Positions 14,761 to 23,389 are shown, counted from the first letter of the stretch. The stretch is DNA of 39,895 nucleotides from JACDBD01 sp050743385 (GCA_050743385.1 JBOGFJ010000028.1:1-39895), one strand, 5' to 3'. The notes: a model not told the origin generated them from the sequence alone. A program made the numbers and translations.

Positions 14761-16920
14761 ATGACACCCGGCAAGCGGCAGGGGGCTGAGGTGGGTTTCC
14801 TCGAACGGCTCGGGCGCTTCTCCGCCCGCCACCACTGGATCGTCATCGCGGTCTGGATCGTCGTCGTCGCCGGCACGGTCGCTGCGAACGCGGTGGCCGG
14901 CGGGGAGACGTCGAACTCGTTCTCGCTCCCGGGGACGGAGTCGCAGGAGGCGACCGACCTCCTCGAGAAGGAGTTCCCCGACGCCGCCGGGAGCCAGGCC
15001 ACGATCGTGTTCAAGGCGACTGAGGGAGCGAGCGTCACCGCACAGCAGTCGCAGGTCGAGGCGGCGCTGGCGGAGGCGGCGAAGCTGCCCGACGTCGCCT
15101 CCGACGGGGTGAGCAACCCGTTCCTCCCCGCCCCCTACAGCACGGTGAGCACGAAAGACGACTCGATCGCGTACGCGAGCGTGTCGTACACGAAGTCGAC
15201 CTCCGAGCTCGGGCTCGACGCCGCCAAGGAGCTCGAGAAGAAGGTCGGGAAGTTCCGGACCGACGCGCTCGAGATCCAGTTCGGTGGCGACCTGATCGTG
15301 AATACCGAGCCCATCGACACGGGCGTCTCCGAAGAGGTCGGGCTGCTCGCCGCGATCGTCGTCTTGCTCATCGCGCTGGGCGCGGTGGCCGCCATGGGCC
15401 TCCCGATCATCGCCGCCATCGTCGGCGTCGGCTCCGGTCTCGCCGCCATCGGTCTGCTCAGCAACGTCCTCACCGTGCCCTCGGTCGCTCCCGCGGGGGC
15501 GATCATGATCGGCCTCGGCGTCGGGATCGACTACTCGCTGTTCATCGTCGCCCGGTACCGCGGTGCCCTGTCCGACGGGCTGCCGCCGGTCGAGGCGGCC
15601 GGGAAGACCACCGCCACGTCGGGTCGCGCGGTCGTCACCGCGGGCTCGACGGTCATCGTGGCGCTGCTCGGCCTGCTCGTCTTCGAGGTGCCGGCGGTCT
15701 CGACGATCGCGTACTCGATCGCGATCGTCGTCGTGATCTCGATCGTCGCGGCGGTGACCCTGCTCCCCGCGGTCCTCGGGCTGGTCGGGCGCCACGTCGA
15801 CTGGGGCCGTATCCCGTTCCTCGATCGCGCCGGCCGGGAGCCCGGAGGCCGCCGCTGGGCGACGCTGGTGACCCGGGTTCCGCTTGCATCGCTCGCCGCC
15901 GGCCTCGCGGTGCTCGTGGTCATCGCGATCCCGATGTTCGGGCTCGAGCTCGGCCCGAGCGACGCCACCGACGCGCCGAACGACTCGACCGAGCACGAGG
16001 CGTACGACCTCGTGAGCGAGGGGTTCGGCCCCGGGTACAGCAACCCGTTCCTCATGGTCGCGGAGCTCACGGGCGACCAGTCGGCCGACGAGACGACGCT
16101 CGGCAACCTCCTCACCACGCTCCAGGGCGTCGACGGCGTCGCCGCCGTCAATCCGCCGTCCGTCGTGCCCCAGATGTTCAACAGCAGCATGAACACCGCC
16201 GTCTTCCAGCTCATCGCCACGACCGACGTCAAGAACGAGAAGACCCCGGAGCTCATCGACCACCTTCGCGACGACGTCATTCCGAAGGCCACCGACGGGA
16301 CCGGGCTCAGCGTGCTCGTGGGCGGTACGAGCGCGGCCTACGTCGACCTCGACACCCGGATCACCGATCGCTTGATCGTCTTCATCGGGCTGGTGATCCT
16401 CATCTCGTTCGTGATTCTGGGCACGGTGTTCCGCTCGGTGGCAATCCCGATCAAGGCCGGTCTGTTCAACCTGCTCGTGATCGGCGCCGCGTACGGCGTG
16501 CTGGTGATGGTCTTCCAGTGGGGCTGGGGGCTCTCGGCGCTCGGCATCGACCGGGAGACGCCGATCATCTCCTACCTCGCGCCGATCATCTTCGCCGTGC
16601 TCTTCGGGTTGTCGATGGACTACGAGGTGTACTCGGTCAGCCGGATCGAGGAGGAGTACTCCGGTGGCGACGACCCGCACGTCGCGGTCGTCGACGGACT
16701 CGGAGCCGCGGCCCGGATGGTCGTGGCGGCGGCGTCGATCATGTTCTTCGTGTTCGCGGCCTTCGTGATCAACGACAACGTCATCCTCAAGATGTTCGGC
16801 CTCGGCCTCGCGGTGGCGATCCTCCTCGACGCCTTCGTCGCCCGGATGGTGTTGCTCCCGGCGGTCCTCCGCCTCCTCGGCCGGGCCGCGTGGTGGCCCG
16901 GGAAGCGGCGCGCGAGCTAG
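14761..16920 (+). CDS. MMPL-family RND transporter
   Basis: 719 residues from the ATG at 14761, with GGGGG nearby as a ribosome site. The plan is two repeats of one membrane helix, a periplasmic loop and a five-helix bundle. The first repeat has WIVIAVWIVVVAGTVAA and the GxxxDY motif (GLGVGIDYSLFIVARYR). The second has VLFGLSMDYEVYSVSRIEEE. These buried Asp residues carry protons in MMPL/MmpL transporters. The family exports lipids, siderophores or drugs across the inner membrane. The size is on the short side, like the bacterial YdfJ-type members. Its TAG stop overlaps the TAG of the convergent nucleosidase gene (CTAG at 16917-16920). Confidence 0.95.
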   Translation: MTPGKRQGAEVGFLERLGRFSARHHWIVIAVWIVVVAGTVAANAVAGGETSNSFSLPGTESQEATDLLEKEFPDAAGSQATIVFKATEGASVTAQQSQVEAALAEAAKLPDVASDGVSNPFLPAPYSTVSTKDDSIAYASVSYTKSTSELGLDAAKELEKKVGKFRTDALEIQFGGDLIVNTEPIDTGVSEEVGLLAAIVVLLIALGAVAAMGLPIIAAIVGVGSGLAAIGLLSNVLTVPSVAPAGAIMIGLGVGIDYSLFIVARYRGALSDGLPPVEAAGKTTATSGRAVVTAGSTVIVALLGLLVFEVPAVSTIAYSIAIVVVISIVAAVTLLPAVLGLVGRHVDWGRIPFLDRAGREPGGRRWATLVTRVPLASLAAGLAVLVVIAIPMFGLELGPSDATDAPNDSTEHEAYDLVSEGFGPGYSNPFLMVAELTGDQSADETTLGNLLTTLQGVDGVAAVNPPSVVPQMFNSSMNTAVFQLIATTDVKNEKTPELIDHLRDDVIPKATDGTGLSVLVGGTSAAYVDLDTRITDRLIVFIGLVILISFVILGTVFRSVAIPIKAGLFNLLVIGAAYGVLVMVFQWGWGLSALGIDRETPIISYLAPIIFAVLFGLSMDYEVYSVSRIEEEYSGGDDPHVAVVDGLGAAARMVVAAASIMFFVFAAFVINDNVILKMFGLGLAVAILLDAFVARMVLLPAVLRLLGRAAWWPGKRRAS

Positions 16921-17645
16921 CTGGACTCCAGCGCGGCGCAGGCGTCGACCGCGGCCGCGGCAGCCCGGTCGGCGGCGACACCGGCGTCACGCCCGAGCTT
17001 GGCCAGGCGGAAGATCCGCCACGGTCGCCGCGAGAGATACCGCAGCACCGCGGGACCGTTCGGCGAACCGTCCTGGTGGGCGAGGCCGAGCACTGCGGGA
17101 TCGACGGTGTGGTCGTCGCCGCGGTCGCTGATCGCCCGGAACGTCGACCAGGGGACGCCGTGACGCTCGCATACGGCGGCCACGGCGCCGGTCTCCATGT
17201 CGAGTGCCACGACCTCTTCGTCGATGAAGCGCTCGATGACGTCGGGTTCGTACCCGAACTGGTCGGAGCTCACGATCCTGCCGCGCGCGGTGCCCGCACC
17301 GAGGGGTGCGGGACGGTACTCGCGTCCGGTGCGCCCGTCGACGACTACCTCGGGCACCACCAGGTCGCCGATCTCGACCGTCGGGCCGACCCCTCCCGCG
17401 ACGCCGACGACGACGAGGTGGTCGACGGGCGTCGAGGCGAGAAGGCGCTCGGTCGCAACGGTGGCGGCGTCCATGCCCATCCCGGTCGTCGTCGCCACGA
17501 CCTCGACGCTGCCGGCGACGCCGGAGTGCAGGTCGGCATCACCGGGACGGGTGCGCCGGAGCGAGAGCTTGCGCACGAGCGGGCGCAGCTCCGAGACCAT
17601 CGGTGCGAGCAGGGCGACGCGGGGAGCCTGCACCGACGTGGCCAC
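16917..17645 (-). CDS. Nucleoside phosphorylase/nucleosidase superfamily protein (MTA/SAH nucleosidase-like)
   Basis: 242 residues from the GTG at 17645. Family marks are HLVVVGVAGGVGPTVEIGDL, VVALDMETGAVAAVCERHGV with the ribose-binding Met-Glu, and STFRAISDRGDD with the catalytic Asp. This matches PNP_UDP_1 proteins such as 5'-methylthioadenosine/S-adenosylhomocysteine nucleosidase and the hopanoid-linked HpnG-type phosphorylases. It would cleave the glycosidic bond of a nucleoside. The exact base is not clear from sequence. It diverges from the small membrane protein gene and converges with the transporter. Confidence 0.88.
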   Translation of the reverse strand: MATSVQAPRVALLAPMVSELRPLVRKLSLRRTRPGDADLHSGVAGSVEVVATTTGMGMDAATVATERLLASTPVDHLVVVGVAGGVGPTVEIGDLVVPEVVVDGRTGREYRPAPLGAGTARGRIVSSDQFGYEPDVIERFIDEEVVALDMETGAVAAVCERHGVPWSTFRAISDRGDDHTVDPAVLGLAHQDGSPNGPAVLRYLSRRPWRIFRLAKLGRDAGVAADRAAAAAVDACAALESS

Positions 17646-17685
17646 CGGCTCAGCCTGCCAGGTCGCGGCGAGCCTCGCCTCGTGC

Positions 17686-17730
17686 TTTGGCGTCGCCTTC
17701 CCGGGCTATTTCCGGGAAACTGACGCCAAA
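17686..17730. promoter_or_regulatory. 45-base two-tier palindrome upstream of a small membrane-protein gene
   Basis: TTTGGCGTC (17686-17694) pairs with GACGCCAAA (17722-17730). TTCCCGG (17698-17704) pairs with CCGGGAA (17712-17718). The stems are separated by matched 3-base internal loops (GCC/ACT) and close on a 7-base loop. The right arm ends directly before the ribosome site TGGAGGAGGGG of the gene at 17748. It lies between divergent genes, so it is not a normal terminator. It could be an operator or an RNA hairpin controlling translation. Confidence 0.7.
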
Positions 17731-17747
17731 TGGAGGAGGGGTGCCCG

Positions 17748-18146
17748 ATGGAGCCGACCCAGGTCTTCCCGATCGTCTCGCTGTTGTCGCTCGCCGGCGT
17801 CGAGTACGGGGGTTGGGCCCTACTCAGCTTCCTCACTGTGCGCGAGGGCCTCAGCGACTTCCAGAAGCAGTTCTTTCGCGCCGGGCACGCCCACGCGGGC
17901 GTGCTGCTCGTGCTCTCGCTCGTCTACTTCGTGTACCTCGACCGCACCGAGTTCACCGAGGCCACGCAATGGATCGCGGGTGCCGTCCTCCTCACCGGGA
18001 TCCTCGCCCAATCCGGCGGCTTCTTCCTGCACATGGCTGCGGGTGAAGCCGGTCAGGCGTCGGTCGGCACCCGGGTCACGCGCGCCGGCGGTCTCACGAT
18101 CGGGGTCGCGCTGGTGATACTGGCGATCGGGATCGCCCAGACGTAG
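17748..18146 (+). CDS. Small four-helix-type membrane protein
   Basis: 132 residues from the ATG at 17748, with GGAGGAGGGG just upstream. Membrane segments: VFPIVSLLSLAGVEYGGWAL, AGVLLVLSLVYFVYL, WIAGAVLLTGILAQSGGFFL and GLTIGVALVILAIGIAQ. A conserved-looking QKQFFRAGHAHAGVLLVLSL contains two His residues at the membrane edge, and a further His lies in FFLHMAAGEAG. These His residues could bind heme or metal (inference). I do not recognise a named family. It is preceded by the large palindrome at 17686-17730 and converges on the sulfotransferase gene seven bases away. Confidence 0.85.
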   Translation: MEPTQVFPIVSLLSLAGVEYGGWALLSFLTVREGLSDFQKQFFRAGHAHAGVLLVLSLVYFVYLDRTEFTEATQWIAGAVLLTGILAQSGGFFLHMAAGEAGQASVGTRVTRAGGLTIGVALVILAIGIAQT

Positions 18147-18152
18147 CTCGTC

Positions 18153-18875
18153 TCACGCGGGTCGTAGCCGGCGTGCCCGCAGCTCCTCGTAGATCGGCGC
18201 GCAGCGACGGTACGCGCGCGCCAGGTGCGGATCGTCCTCCACGGATGGTGGGGGCGCGTACGAGGGCGGGTGGAAACCGGTGCTGGCGGCGGTGGCCTCG
18301 TACCAGTCGGGCCAGAGCTCCCACTCCGGGCGCATGCCCGCTTCCCAATGCAGCGCGTCGGGTCGGAACGGGATGCCGACGCGTTCGCAGTACGCACGGA
18401 TCGTTCCGGCCGGGTCGGAGCACAGGTCGTCGCTGTCGATGACGGGCGGATCCTGGCCCAAGGTGTCGGCCAGCGCGACCAGGCGCGCCAGCGCGGCGTA
18501 GCCGCTCTCCTCGTCAGTGAAGTCGGGCCAGTACGCAGCCAGCGACGGTAACGCGTGCGCGGGGTTGCGAATCAGGAACGTGTTCACGAACCGGCCCAGC
18601 AGATCGGGTGACGCGATCGCGTCGACGTGGTACGCCATGTCCTTCACGAACACGGGCGTCGACGCCGCGGCCGTTTCGAGCTCGGCGAGGATCTCGTGCG
18701 GTCGGCTGTCTGCCAGTACGTCCGCGAATCGCGGCGACCGCTTCTCGGGCCCGAAGTAATAGTGGCGCGAGAAGGGCTCGTCGAACACCACGTGGTCACC
18801 ACGCTCGATCATCATGCGCTCGAACGCGGTCGAGACCGTCCGCGGGACGGCCCACAGCACGAGGATCGGAGGCAC
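18153..18875 (-). CDS. Sulfotransferase-family protein
   Basis: 240 residues from the GTG at 18875. It shows the PAPS-binding signatures of sulfotransferases: a P-loop-like VLWAVPRTVSTAFERMM near the N-terminus for the 5'-phosphosulfate, and VNTFLIRNPAHALPSLAAY for the 3'-phosphate (Arg and Ser). HVVFDEPFSRHYYFGPE follows the first motif, as in the branch that resembles P-loop HAD/sulfotransferase proteins of actinobacteria and marine bacteria. The acceptor is unknown. The gene diverges from the alpha/beta hydrolase gene 39 bases away. Confidence 0.88.
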   Translation of the reverse strand: MPPILVLWAVPRTVSTAFERMMIERGDHVVFDEPFSRHYYFGPEKRSPRFADVLADSRPHEILAELETAAASTPVFVKDMAYHVDAIASPDLLGRFVNTFLIRNPAHALPSLAAYWPDFTDEESGYAALARLVALADTLGQDPPVIDSDDLCSDPAGTIRAYCERVGIPFRPDALHWEAGMRPEWELWPDWYEATAASTGFHPPSYAPPPSVEDDPHLARAYRRCAPIYEELRARRLRPA

Positions 18876-18914
18876 GGCCGCGCATCATCGCAGGCCTGAG
18901 CCAGACTGGCTCCC

Positions 18915-19856
18915 ATGCGTCGTCGACCTCTCGTGATGTTCGCCGCCTTGGTTGCCGTTCTCGTCAGCGCCTGTGCGAGCAGCAGCGGCACCAGCAGCGA
19001 CACCCGGGGCGGCGCGCGCACGACGAGCTCGGTACCGACCGCCACCGACGGAGAGGTCGTCACCCGCACCGAGACCTTCGTCGACACCGAGCGCACGACC
19101 GAAGCACCGAACCCCGCGCCCGAGCGCACCCTCGTCACGACGATCCGCCTTCCCGAGGACGGGGGTCCCTACCCGCTCGTCGTGCTCGCCCACGGCGCCA
19201 ACGGTCATCCGCGCAAATTCGTGAAGCTGACGACTGCGTGGGCGGAGGCCGGCTACGTAGTGGCCGCGCCCGCGTTCCCGAACTCGAACGACGAGGCGCC
19301 GGGTGGGATCGCGGTCGGGGCCTATACCCACCAACCGGAGGACGTGAGCTTCGTGATCGATGAGGTGCTCGCGCTCGCCGAAGCGTCCGAGGGCCCGCTC
19401 GCGGGTCGCGTCGACGCCCGCCGGGTCGGCGTCGCCGGCCTCTCGTTTGGTGCCGCCACGATCTATGGGGTCACCTTCCACTCGTGCTGTCGCGATCCCC
19501 GGATCGATGCCGCGATCGCCATGGCCGGCGTCCTGCTCCCGTACGCGCCGGGTGAGTTCGACCTGGTGGGCGTCCCGCTGCTCATCCTCCACGGCGACGC
19601 CGACCCGGTGCTCGGCATCGAGCTCGACACCGACGCCTACGCCCGGGCCGCGCCGCCCAAGATCTTCGTGACGATCCACGGCGGCGGGCATGCCGAACCG
19701 TTCGAGGACAGCCTCGACCCCGCGGACGAGATGGTCGAGGCCGTCACGACTGACTTCTGGGACGTCTATCTCGGCGGGCAGCCGGACGCACTCGACCGGC
19801 TCCTGACAGACGCCACGATCCCCGGCCTCACGACCGTGCAGTACGACGCAGGCTGA
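18915..19856 (+). CDS. Alpha/beta hydrolase lipoprotein (dienelactone hydrolase / PET-hydrolase-like)
   Basis: 313 residues. A lipoprotein signal is clear: MRRRPLVMFAALVAVLVSAC with the lipidated Cys at 20, followed by a Ser/Thr-rich linker. It is therefore anchored on the outer face of the membrane and may use Lgt, encoded at 31131. Catalytic residues: Ser177 in the elbow GVAGLSFGAAT, Asp228 or Asp230 in LHGDADPVLG, and His259 in HGGGHAEPF; the oxyanion region is VVLAHGANGH. It should hydrolyse esters or lactones. A -10-like CAGACT lies seven bases before the ATG. The next gene starts six bases after its stop, so the two are probably co-transcribed. Confidence 0.9.
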   Translation: MRRRPLVMFAALVAVLVSACASSSGTSSDTRGGARTTSSVPTATDGEVVTRTETFVDTERTTEAPNPAPERTLVTTIRLPEDGGPYPLVVLAHGANGHPRKFVKLTTAWAEAGYVVAAPAFPNSNDEAPGGIAVGAYTHQPEDVSFVIDEVLALAEASEGPLAGRVDARRVGVAGLSFGAATIYGVTFHSCCRDPRIDAAIAMAGVLLPYAPGEFDLVGVPLLILHGDADPVLGIELDTDAYARAAPPKIFVTIHGGGHAEPFEDSLDPADEMVEAVTTDFWDVYLGGQPDALDRLLTDATIPGLTTVQYDAG

Positions 19857-19862
19857 GAGGCC

Positions 19863-21395
19863 TTGGTCGGCGCCGGCAGGCACTGGGACGTGGTCGTCGT
19901 CGGCGGCGGGCACAACGGCCTGACCGCCGCCGCTTACCTCGCCCGTGCCGGGCAATCGGTGCTCGTGCTGGAGCGGCGGGATCGGCTGGGCGGGGCGTGC
20001 ACGCTCGAACAGCCCTTCACCGACCCTCGCTTCGTGGTGAGCCCGTGCGCGTACCTCGTTGGGCTCCTGCACCCGCTCGTGATCGAGGAGCTCGGCCTGG
20101 CTCGCTTCGGCTACCGCACCTTCGTCGCCGACCCGACGCAGTGGACGCCGTTCGAGGACGGCACCGCGCTCACGCAGTGGCGTGACCCCGCTCGTACCCG
20201 GGCAGAGGTCGACACTCTCTCGCCGCGCGACGCCGACGGGTTTCGTGCCTACGAAACCTTGTTCGAGCGCATCCGGGCCGCGCTCCGGCTCGGTGCGCGC
20301 GACACCTGGGTGGGGGACGCGCCGACTCGCGCCGAGCTCGAGCGGCTCCTCGGCGACGACGCCCACGCGCGCGACGTCGTACTCGGGGGCGCGTCGATTG
20401 CCGAAGTGATCGAGCGCCATGTCGGCGACGAGCGCCTGCGCACGGCACTTCATGGGCAGGGCATCATCGGCACCGCCGCCGGTCCGCGCGACCCCGGTAC
20501 CGCCTGGATCCACGCCTTTCACTCGATGGGCCTCATCGGTGGATGGAGCTACGTGGAGGGCGGCATGGGCCGGATCTCGTTCTGCATCGCGGACGCGGCC
20601 CGCGACGTGGGGGCCGTCATCGAGCCGAACGCGTCGGTCGCGGCCATCCTCCCGGGTGAGGGCGTCGAGCTCGAGAGTGGTGAGCGCGTCACCGCCCGCA
20701 GCGTCGTCTCGAACGCCGACCCCAAGCGCACCCTCGCCCTGTGTCGCGATGATGTGCCGGCCGAGTTCCGCGCCCGCGTCGAGACGTGGCGCTGCGAGAG
20801 CCCGGTGGTGAAGGTCAACTGCGCGCTCGGGCGCCTACCGACCTTCACCGCCGCACGCAACCGTTCCGACTACGTCCACCGGGCGCAGGTCGAGATCGCC
20901 CGCGGCATCGATGAGACCCAAGGTGCGTTCCACGCCTACCAGCGTGGTGAGTCGGCGGTCGAGTGGTGCGAGGTCTACTTCCACACTCCCTATGACCCGT
21001 CGGTAGCGCCTCCCGGCAAGCACACGATGAGCGTGTTCGCCCAGTACGCGCCGTACACCCTCGCTCATGGGGACTGGGAGACGAACCGGGACGAGGTCGC
21101 CGACCTCGCGCTCGCCGCCATCGCGCGCTTCGCGCCCGATGTCATCGACTGCGTGGAGGAACGCCAGGTCCTCGGCCCGCCCGACGTCGAGGCCCGCATC
21201 GGTCTCACCGGTGGCCACATCTTCCAGGGCGAGTGCCTACCCGACCAGATGTGGGAGCACCGCTTCGCTCCGCGCACGCCCGTACCCGGTCTCTACCTCT
21301 GCGGCGCCGCGACGCACCCGGGCGGCTCGGTGATCGGCGTCAACGGTCGAAATGCCGCCATGGCCGTGCTCGAGGATCTCGCCGCCCGCACCTGA
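19863..21395 (+). CDS. Phytoene dehydrogenase-like FAD/NAD(P)-binding oxidoreductase
   Basis: 510 residues. The best start is a TTG at 19863, six bases after the previous stop; a GTG nine codons on is possible but would begin inside the first strand. It has the dinucleotide-binding motif WDVVVVGGGHNGLTAAAYLA and ERRDRLGGACTLEQPF. The C-terminal FAD-contact motif is PGLYLCGAATHPGGSVIGVN. This is the CrtI/PYROXD2-like group. Members desaturate carotenoids or oxidise other lipophilic substrates; many are simply called NAD(P)/FAD-dependent oxidoreductases. No carotenoid genes are nearby, so a carotenoid role is not supported. Confidence 0.92.
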   Translation: MVGAGRHWDVVVVGGGHNGLTAAAYLARAGQSVLVLERRDRLGGACTLEQPFTDPRFVVSPCAYLVGLLHPLVIEELGLARFGYRTFVADPTQWTPFEDGTALTQWRDPARTRAEVDTLSPRDADGFRAYETLFERIRAALRLGARDTWVGDAPTRAELERLLGDDAHARDVVLGGASIAEVIERHVGDERLRTALHGQGIIGTAAGPRDPGTAWIHAFHSMGLIGGWSYVEGGMGRISFCIADAARDVGAVIEPNASVAAILPGEGVELESGERVTARSVVSNADPKRTLALCRDDVPAEFRARVETWRCESPVVKVNCALGRLPTFTAARNRSDYVHRAQVEIARGIDETQGAFHAYQRGESAVEWCEVYFHTPYDPSVAPPGKHTMSVFAQYAPYTLAHGDWETNRDEVADLALAAIARFAPDVIDCVEERQVLGPPDVEARIGLTGGHIFQGECLPDQMWEHRFAPRTPVPGLYLCGAATHPGGSVIGVNGRNAAMAVLEDLAART

Positions 21396-21418
21396 CCGTG
21401 GGAGTGCCATCATGGGGC

Positions 21419-21736
21419 GTGGTCTCGACCCGTGATCTGCGTCCCCTCGAGCGGCGGGTCCTTGCGCTGCGCGCGGCCGGACTCGACGATCCCGAGATCG
21501 CCCGGCGGTTCCGTCGCAGCCCCGGCTACGTGAAGCGGGTCGCGCTGCTTGCCCGTGTCGATCGCCGCCCCGACGGTCGTCGCGCTCGGCTCACACCGCT
21601 GGAGCGGCGGGTCCTGAAGTGGCGTGACCAGGGCGCCCGGCCGCAGGACGTCGCCTGGCGCTTCCGTCGTTCGCCCGAGCACATCGCCAGGGTGGAGCGC
21701 CTCGCTCGCTACAAGCTCGAACAGCCCGCGAGCTGA
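21419..21736 (+). CDS. Small protein of two tandem helix-turn-helix repeats
   Basis: 105 residues from the GTG at 21419; GTGs at 21398 and 21404 are alternative starts. Nearly the whole protein is two copies of one unit: residues 7-47 (LRPLERRVLALRAAGLDDPE, IARRFRRSPGYVKRVALLAR) and 58-98 (LTPLERRVLKWRDQGARPQD, VAWRFRRSPEHIARVERLAR). Each has the shape of a LuxR/sigma region 4-type HTH: PLERRVL, then a turn, then IARRF-RRSP as recognition helix. It is very basic. It follows the FAD oxidoreductase by 23 bases and converges with the AurF gene. It probably binds DNA as a single chain with two readers. I do not recognise a named family. Confidence 0.78.
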   Translation: MVSTRDLRPLERRVLALRAAGLDDPEIARRFRRSPGYVKRVALLARVDRRPDGRRARLTPLERRVLKWRDQGARPQDVAWRFRRSPEHIARVERLARYKLEQPAS

Positions 21737-21745
21737 CCCCGCCGG

Positions 21746-22699
21746 TCAGGCGGCGGTGTCGCCCGGCAGCGGGACGTCGCCGGGGATCGCGTCGCCGTTG
21801 CGGTCGACGCCGCACAGCCTGCGCCACCCACGGGGTACCCGGCCCGGCTGGAGCACCTCGGCGTCGAGCAGGGCCTGCAGGATGTTGCGGGTGGCGCGGT
21901 GGCGGACGGCGACCCGCTCGGGTGAGCGGTTGACGGCGCGCCAGGTCGCCCAGCCCGGCAGTCCGACCGCGGTGTACACGCCCGGATGGACGAAGGTGGC
22001 GAACAGCCCGCCGATCACGACCGGGGCGACATGGCGGATGCGAGCACGCTCGGCCCAGCCGGCCTCGGCGTGCAGCTCGGGGAGCGTGGTGCGGGCGAAC
22101 GACAGGTGTCGCGCCTCTTCCTGGCGGTGGTAGCGGTTCACCGCCGCCAACAGCGGGTCGGTGTCGGGGTGCTCCGACGCCAGCTTCTGGAGCAGGTCGG
22201 GGATCTCCTCGCCCGCGAGCACGAGCACCATGAGCAGTGCCGGCATGCGCAGGAAACGCCGGATGGTGAAGTTGACGATCGGCTCGACGGGCCACCGTGC
22301 GAACGGGTTCTCGGCCTGGGGCTCGAGCGCCTCGACGAGGCGGATGAAGGCACGCTGGTGGCGGGTCTCCTCTGCGATCTCGTGGAGCATGTAGGTGATG
22401 CGCGGATCGGCGACGTCACGCCGCTCCGCGATCTGGAGTGCGAAGCCCGAGTTGAGGATCGCCTCGAAACGGATCCCCATCTCGAGCATGGCGGCCACCT
22501 CTTCGCGTGAGAGGCGGGCCCGCGTGCCGGCGTCGAGGTCGAGGTCGAGCCCCGCCGTCGTCAGCAGCTCGTCGGCGATCACCTGCCCGGATCCGAGCGA
22601 GCTCCAGTCGAAGAGCTCCTCGGGCTCGAGCACGCGGCGGACCGACACGGTCGAGAGGCGGTTGACACGATCTTCGGGGAGGGCGGTGGTCGTGGTCAT
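21746..22699 (-). CDS. AurF-like diiron N-oxygenase
   Basis: 317 residues from the ATG at 22699. The iron ligands of AurF (p-aminobenzoate N-oxygenase) can be placed by spacing. Glu111 and His114 (EETRH) correspond to ExxH of helix 2, Glu164 to the GEE segment, and His191, Glu195 and His198 (YHRQEEARHLSF) to H-x3-E-x2-H. A first Glu should be Glu73 or Glu79 (LEMGIRFEAIL). The family oxidises amines to nitro groups or carries out other oxygen activations in the cytoplasm. It is divergent from a TetR regulator with an 87-base region between, which suggests local control by that protein. Confidence 0.9.
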   Translation of the reverse strand: MTTTTALPEDRVNRLSTVSVRRVLEPEELFDWSSLGSGQVIADELLTTAGLDLDLDAGTRARLSREEVAAMLEMGIRFEAILNSGFALQIAERRDVADPRITYMLHEIAEETRHQRAFIRLVEALEPQAENPFARWPVEPIVNFTIRRFLRMPALLMVLVLAGEEIPDLLQKLASEHPDTDPLLAAVNRYHRQEEARHLSFARTTLPELHAEAGWAERARIRHVAPVVIGGLFATFVHPGVYTAVGLPGWATWRAVNRSPERVAVRHRATRNILQALLDAEVLQPGRVPRGWRRLCGVDRNGDAIPGDVPLPGDTAA

Positions 22700-22786
22700 A
22701 CGTATAGCCTCGCGCGCTGGAATCTATAAAGCAATAAAAAGCATTGATTCGTAGGCAAAGACCCCCTGACCTGGTACGATGCGACC
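22700..22786. promoter_or_regulatory. AT-rich divergent promoter between AurF-like and TetR genes
   Basis: In an otherwise GC-rich window, 22721-22749 is strikingly AT-rich. On the minus strand TATAGATT (complement of 22721-22728) is a good -10 for the AurF-like gene. On the plus strand TACGAT at 22775-22780 lies six bases before the TetR GTG, giving a leaderless message. The 8-base palindrome ATACGTAT (22698-22705) overlaps the AurF start codon. CAAT and ATTG (22732-22735, 22743-22746) form an inverted repeat with a 7-base gap. These are candidate TetR operators. Confidence 0.55.
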
Positions 22787-23389
22787 GTGATCGACACGGT
22801 TCTTGTCCCGCTGGTCCCCGGCAAGGGCGAACGGACCCGGAGCCGACTCCTCGAGATCGCCATCCGGCGCTTCGCCGCCGAGGGTTACCGGCGCACATCG
22901 GTGTCCGACGTCGCCCGCGAAGCCGGGCTCACACCTGCAGCGGTATACGCCTACTTCGCGGGGAAGGAGGCGCTGTTCAAGGCGGCCGTCGACGCCGACG
23001 CCGGCGCCCTCATCGACGATGCCGGTCCCGACCTCGGTCGCGGGACGGCGCGGGAGCTCTTCGCAGCGCGGGTTGCCGAGCTGGTCGCCCGTGTCGACGA
23101 CCATCCGCTGGCCCGGCGGGTGTTGGCGGGCCAGGAGCCCGAGGTGATCGGACGGCTGCTCGATCTGCCGTCACTCAACGCGCTGACCGCGGCGTTCGCG
23201 GAGCAGCTGGCAGAGGGACAGGAAGGCGGCGACGTCCGTCGCGACATCGATCCCGCCGCGATCGCCACCGGGATGGAGGCGATCGTGCTCTGCCTCCTCA
23301 TGGGAGTCGTGCAGGCCGGTGTCGACCCCGCCTCGGAGATGGGCGCCGGCGTCGCCGAGGTCCTCGACGCCGCCCTCCGCCCCAGCTGA
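22787..23389 (+). CDS. TetR-family transcriptional regulator
   Basis: 200 residues from the GTG at 22787. The N-terminal DNA-binding domain is typical: RTRSRLLEIAIRRFAAEGYR, RTSVSDVAREAGLTPAAVYA, YFAGKEALFKAAV. The C-terminal helical domain (about 75-200) should bind a ligand and form the dimer. TetR proteins usually repress their neighbour until a small molecule releases them. The divergent AurF-like gene is the natural target. The message is probably leaderless. The ligand is unknown. Confidence 0.92.
   Translation: MIDTVLVPLVPGKGERTRSRLLEIAIRRFAAEGYRRTSVSDVAREAGLTPAAVYAYFAGKEALFKAAVDADAGALIDDAGPDLGRGTARELFAARVAELVARVDDHPLARRVLAGQEPEVIGRLLDLPSLNALTAAFAEQLAEGQEGGDVRRDIDPAAIATGMEAIVLCLLMGVVQAGVDPASEMGAGVAEVLDAALRPS

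Noticed and set aside
14701..16680. 659-residue minus-strand frame rich in Arg, Asp and His
   Set aside because: It is the antisense of the MMPL gene; the composition is a by-product of GC-rich codon use and no domain is visible.
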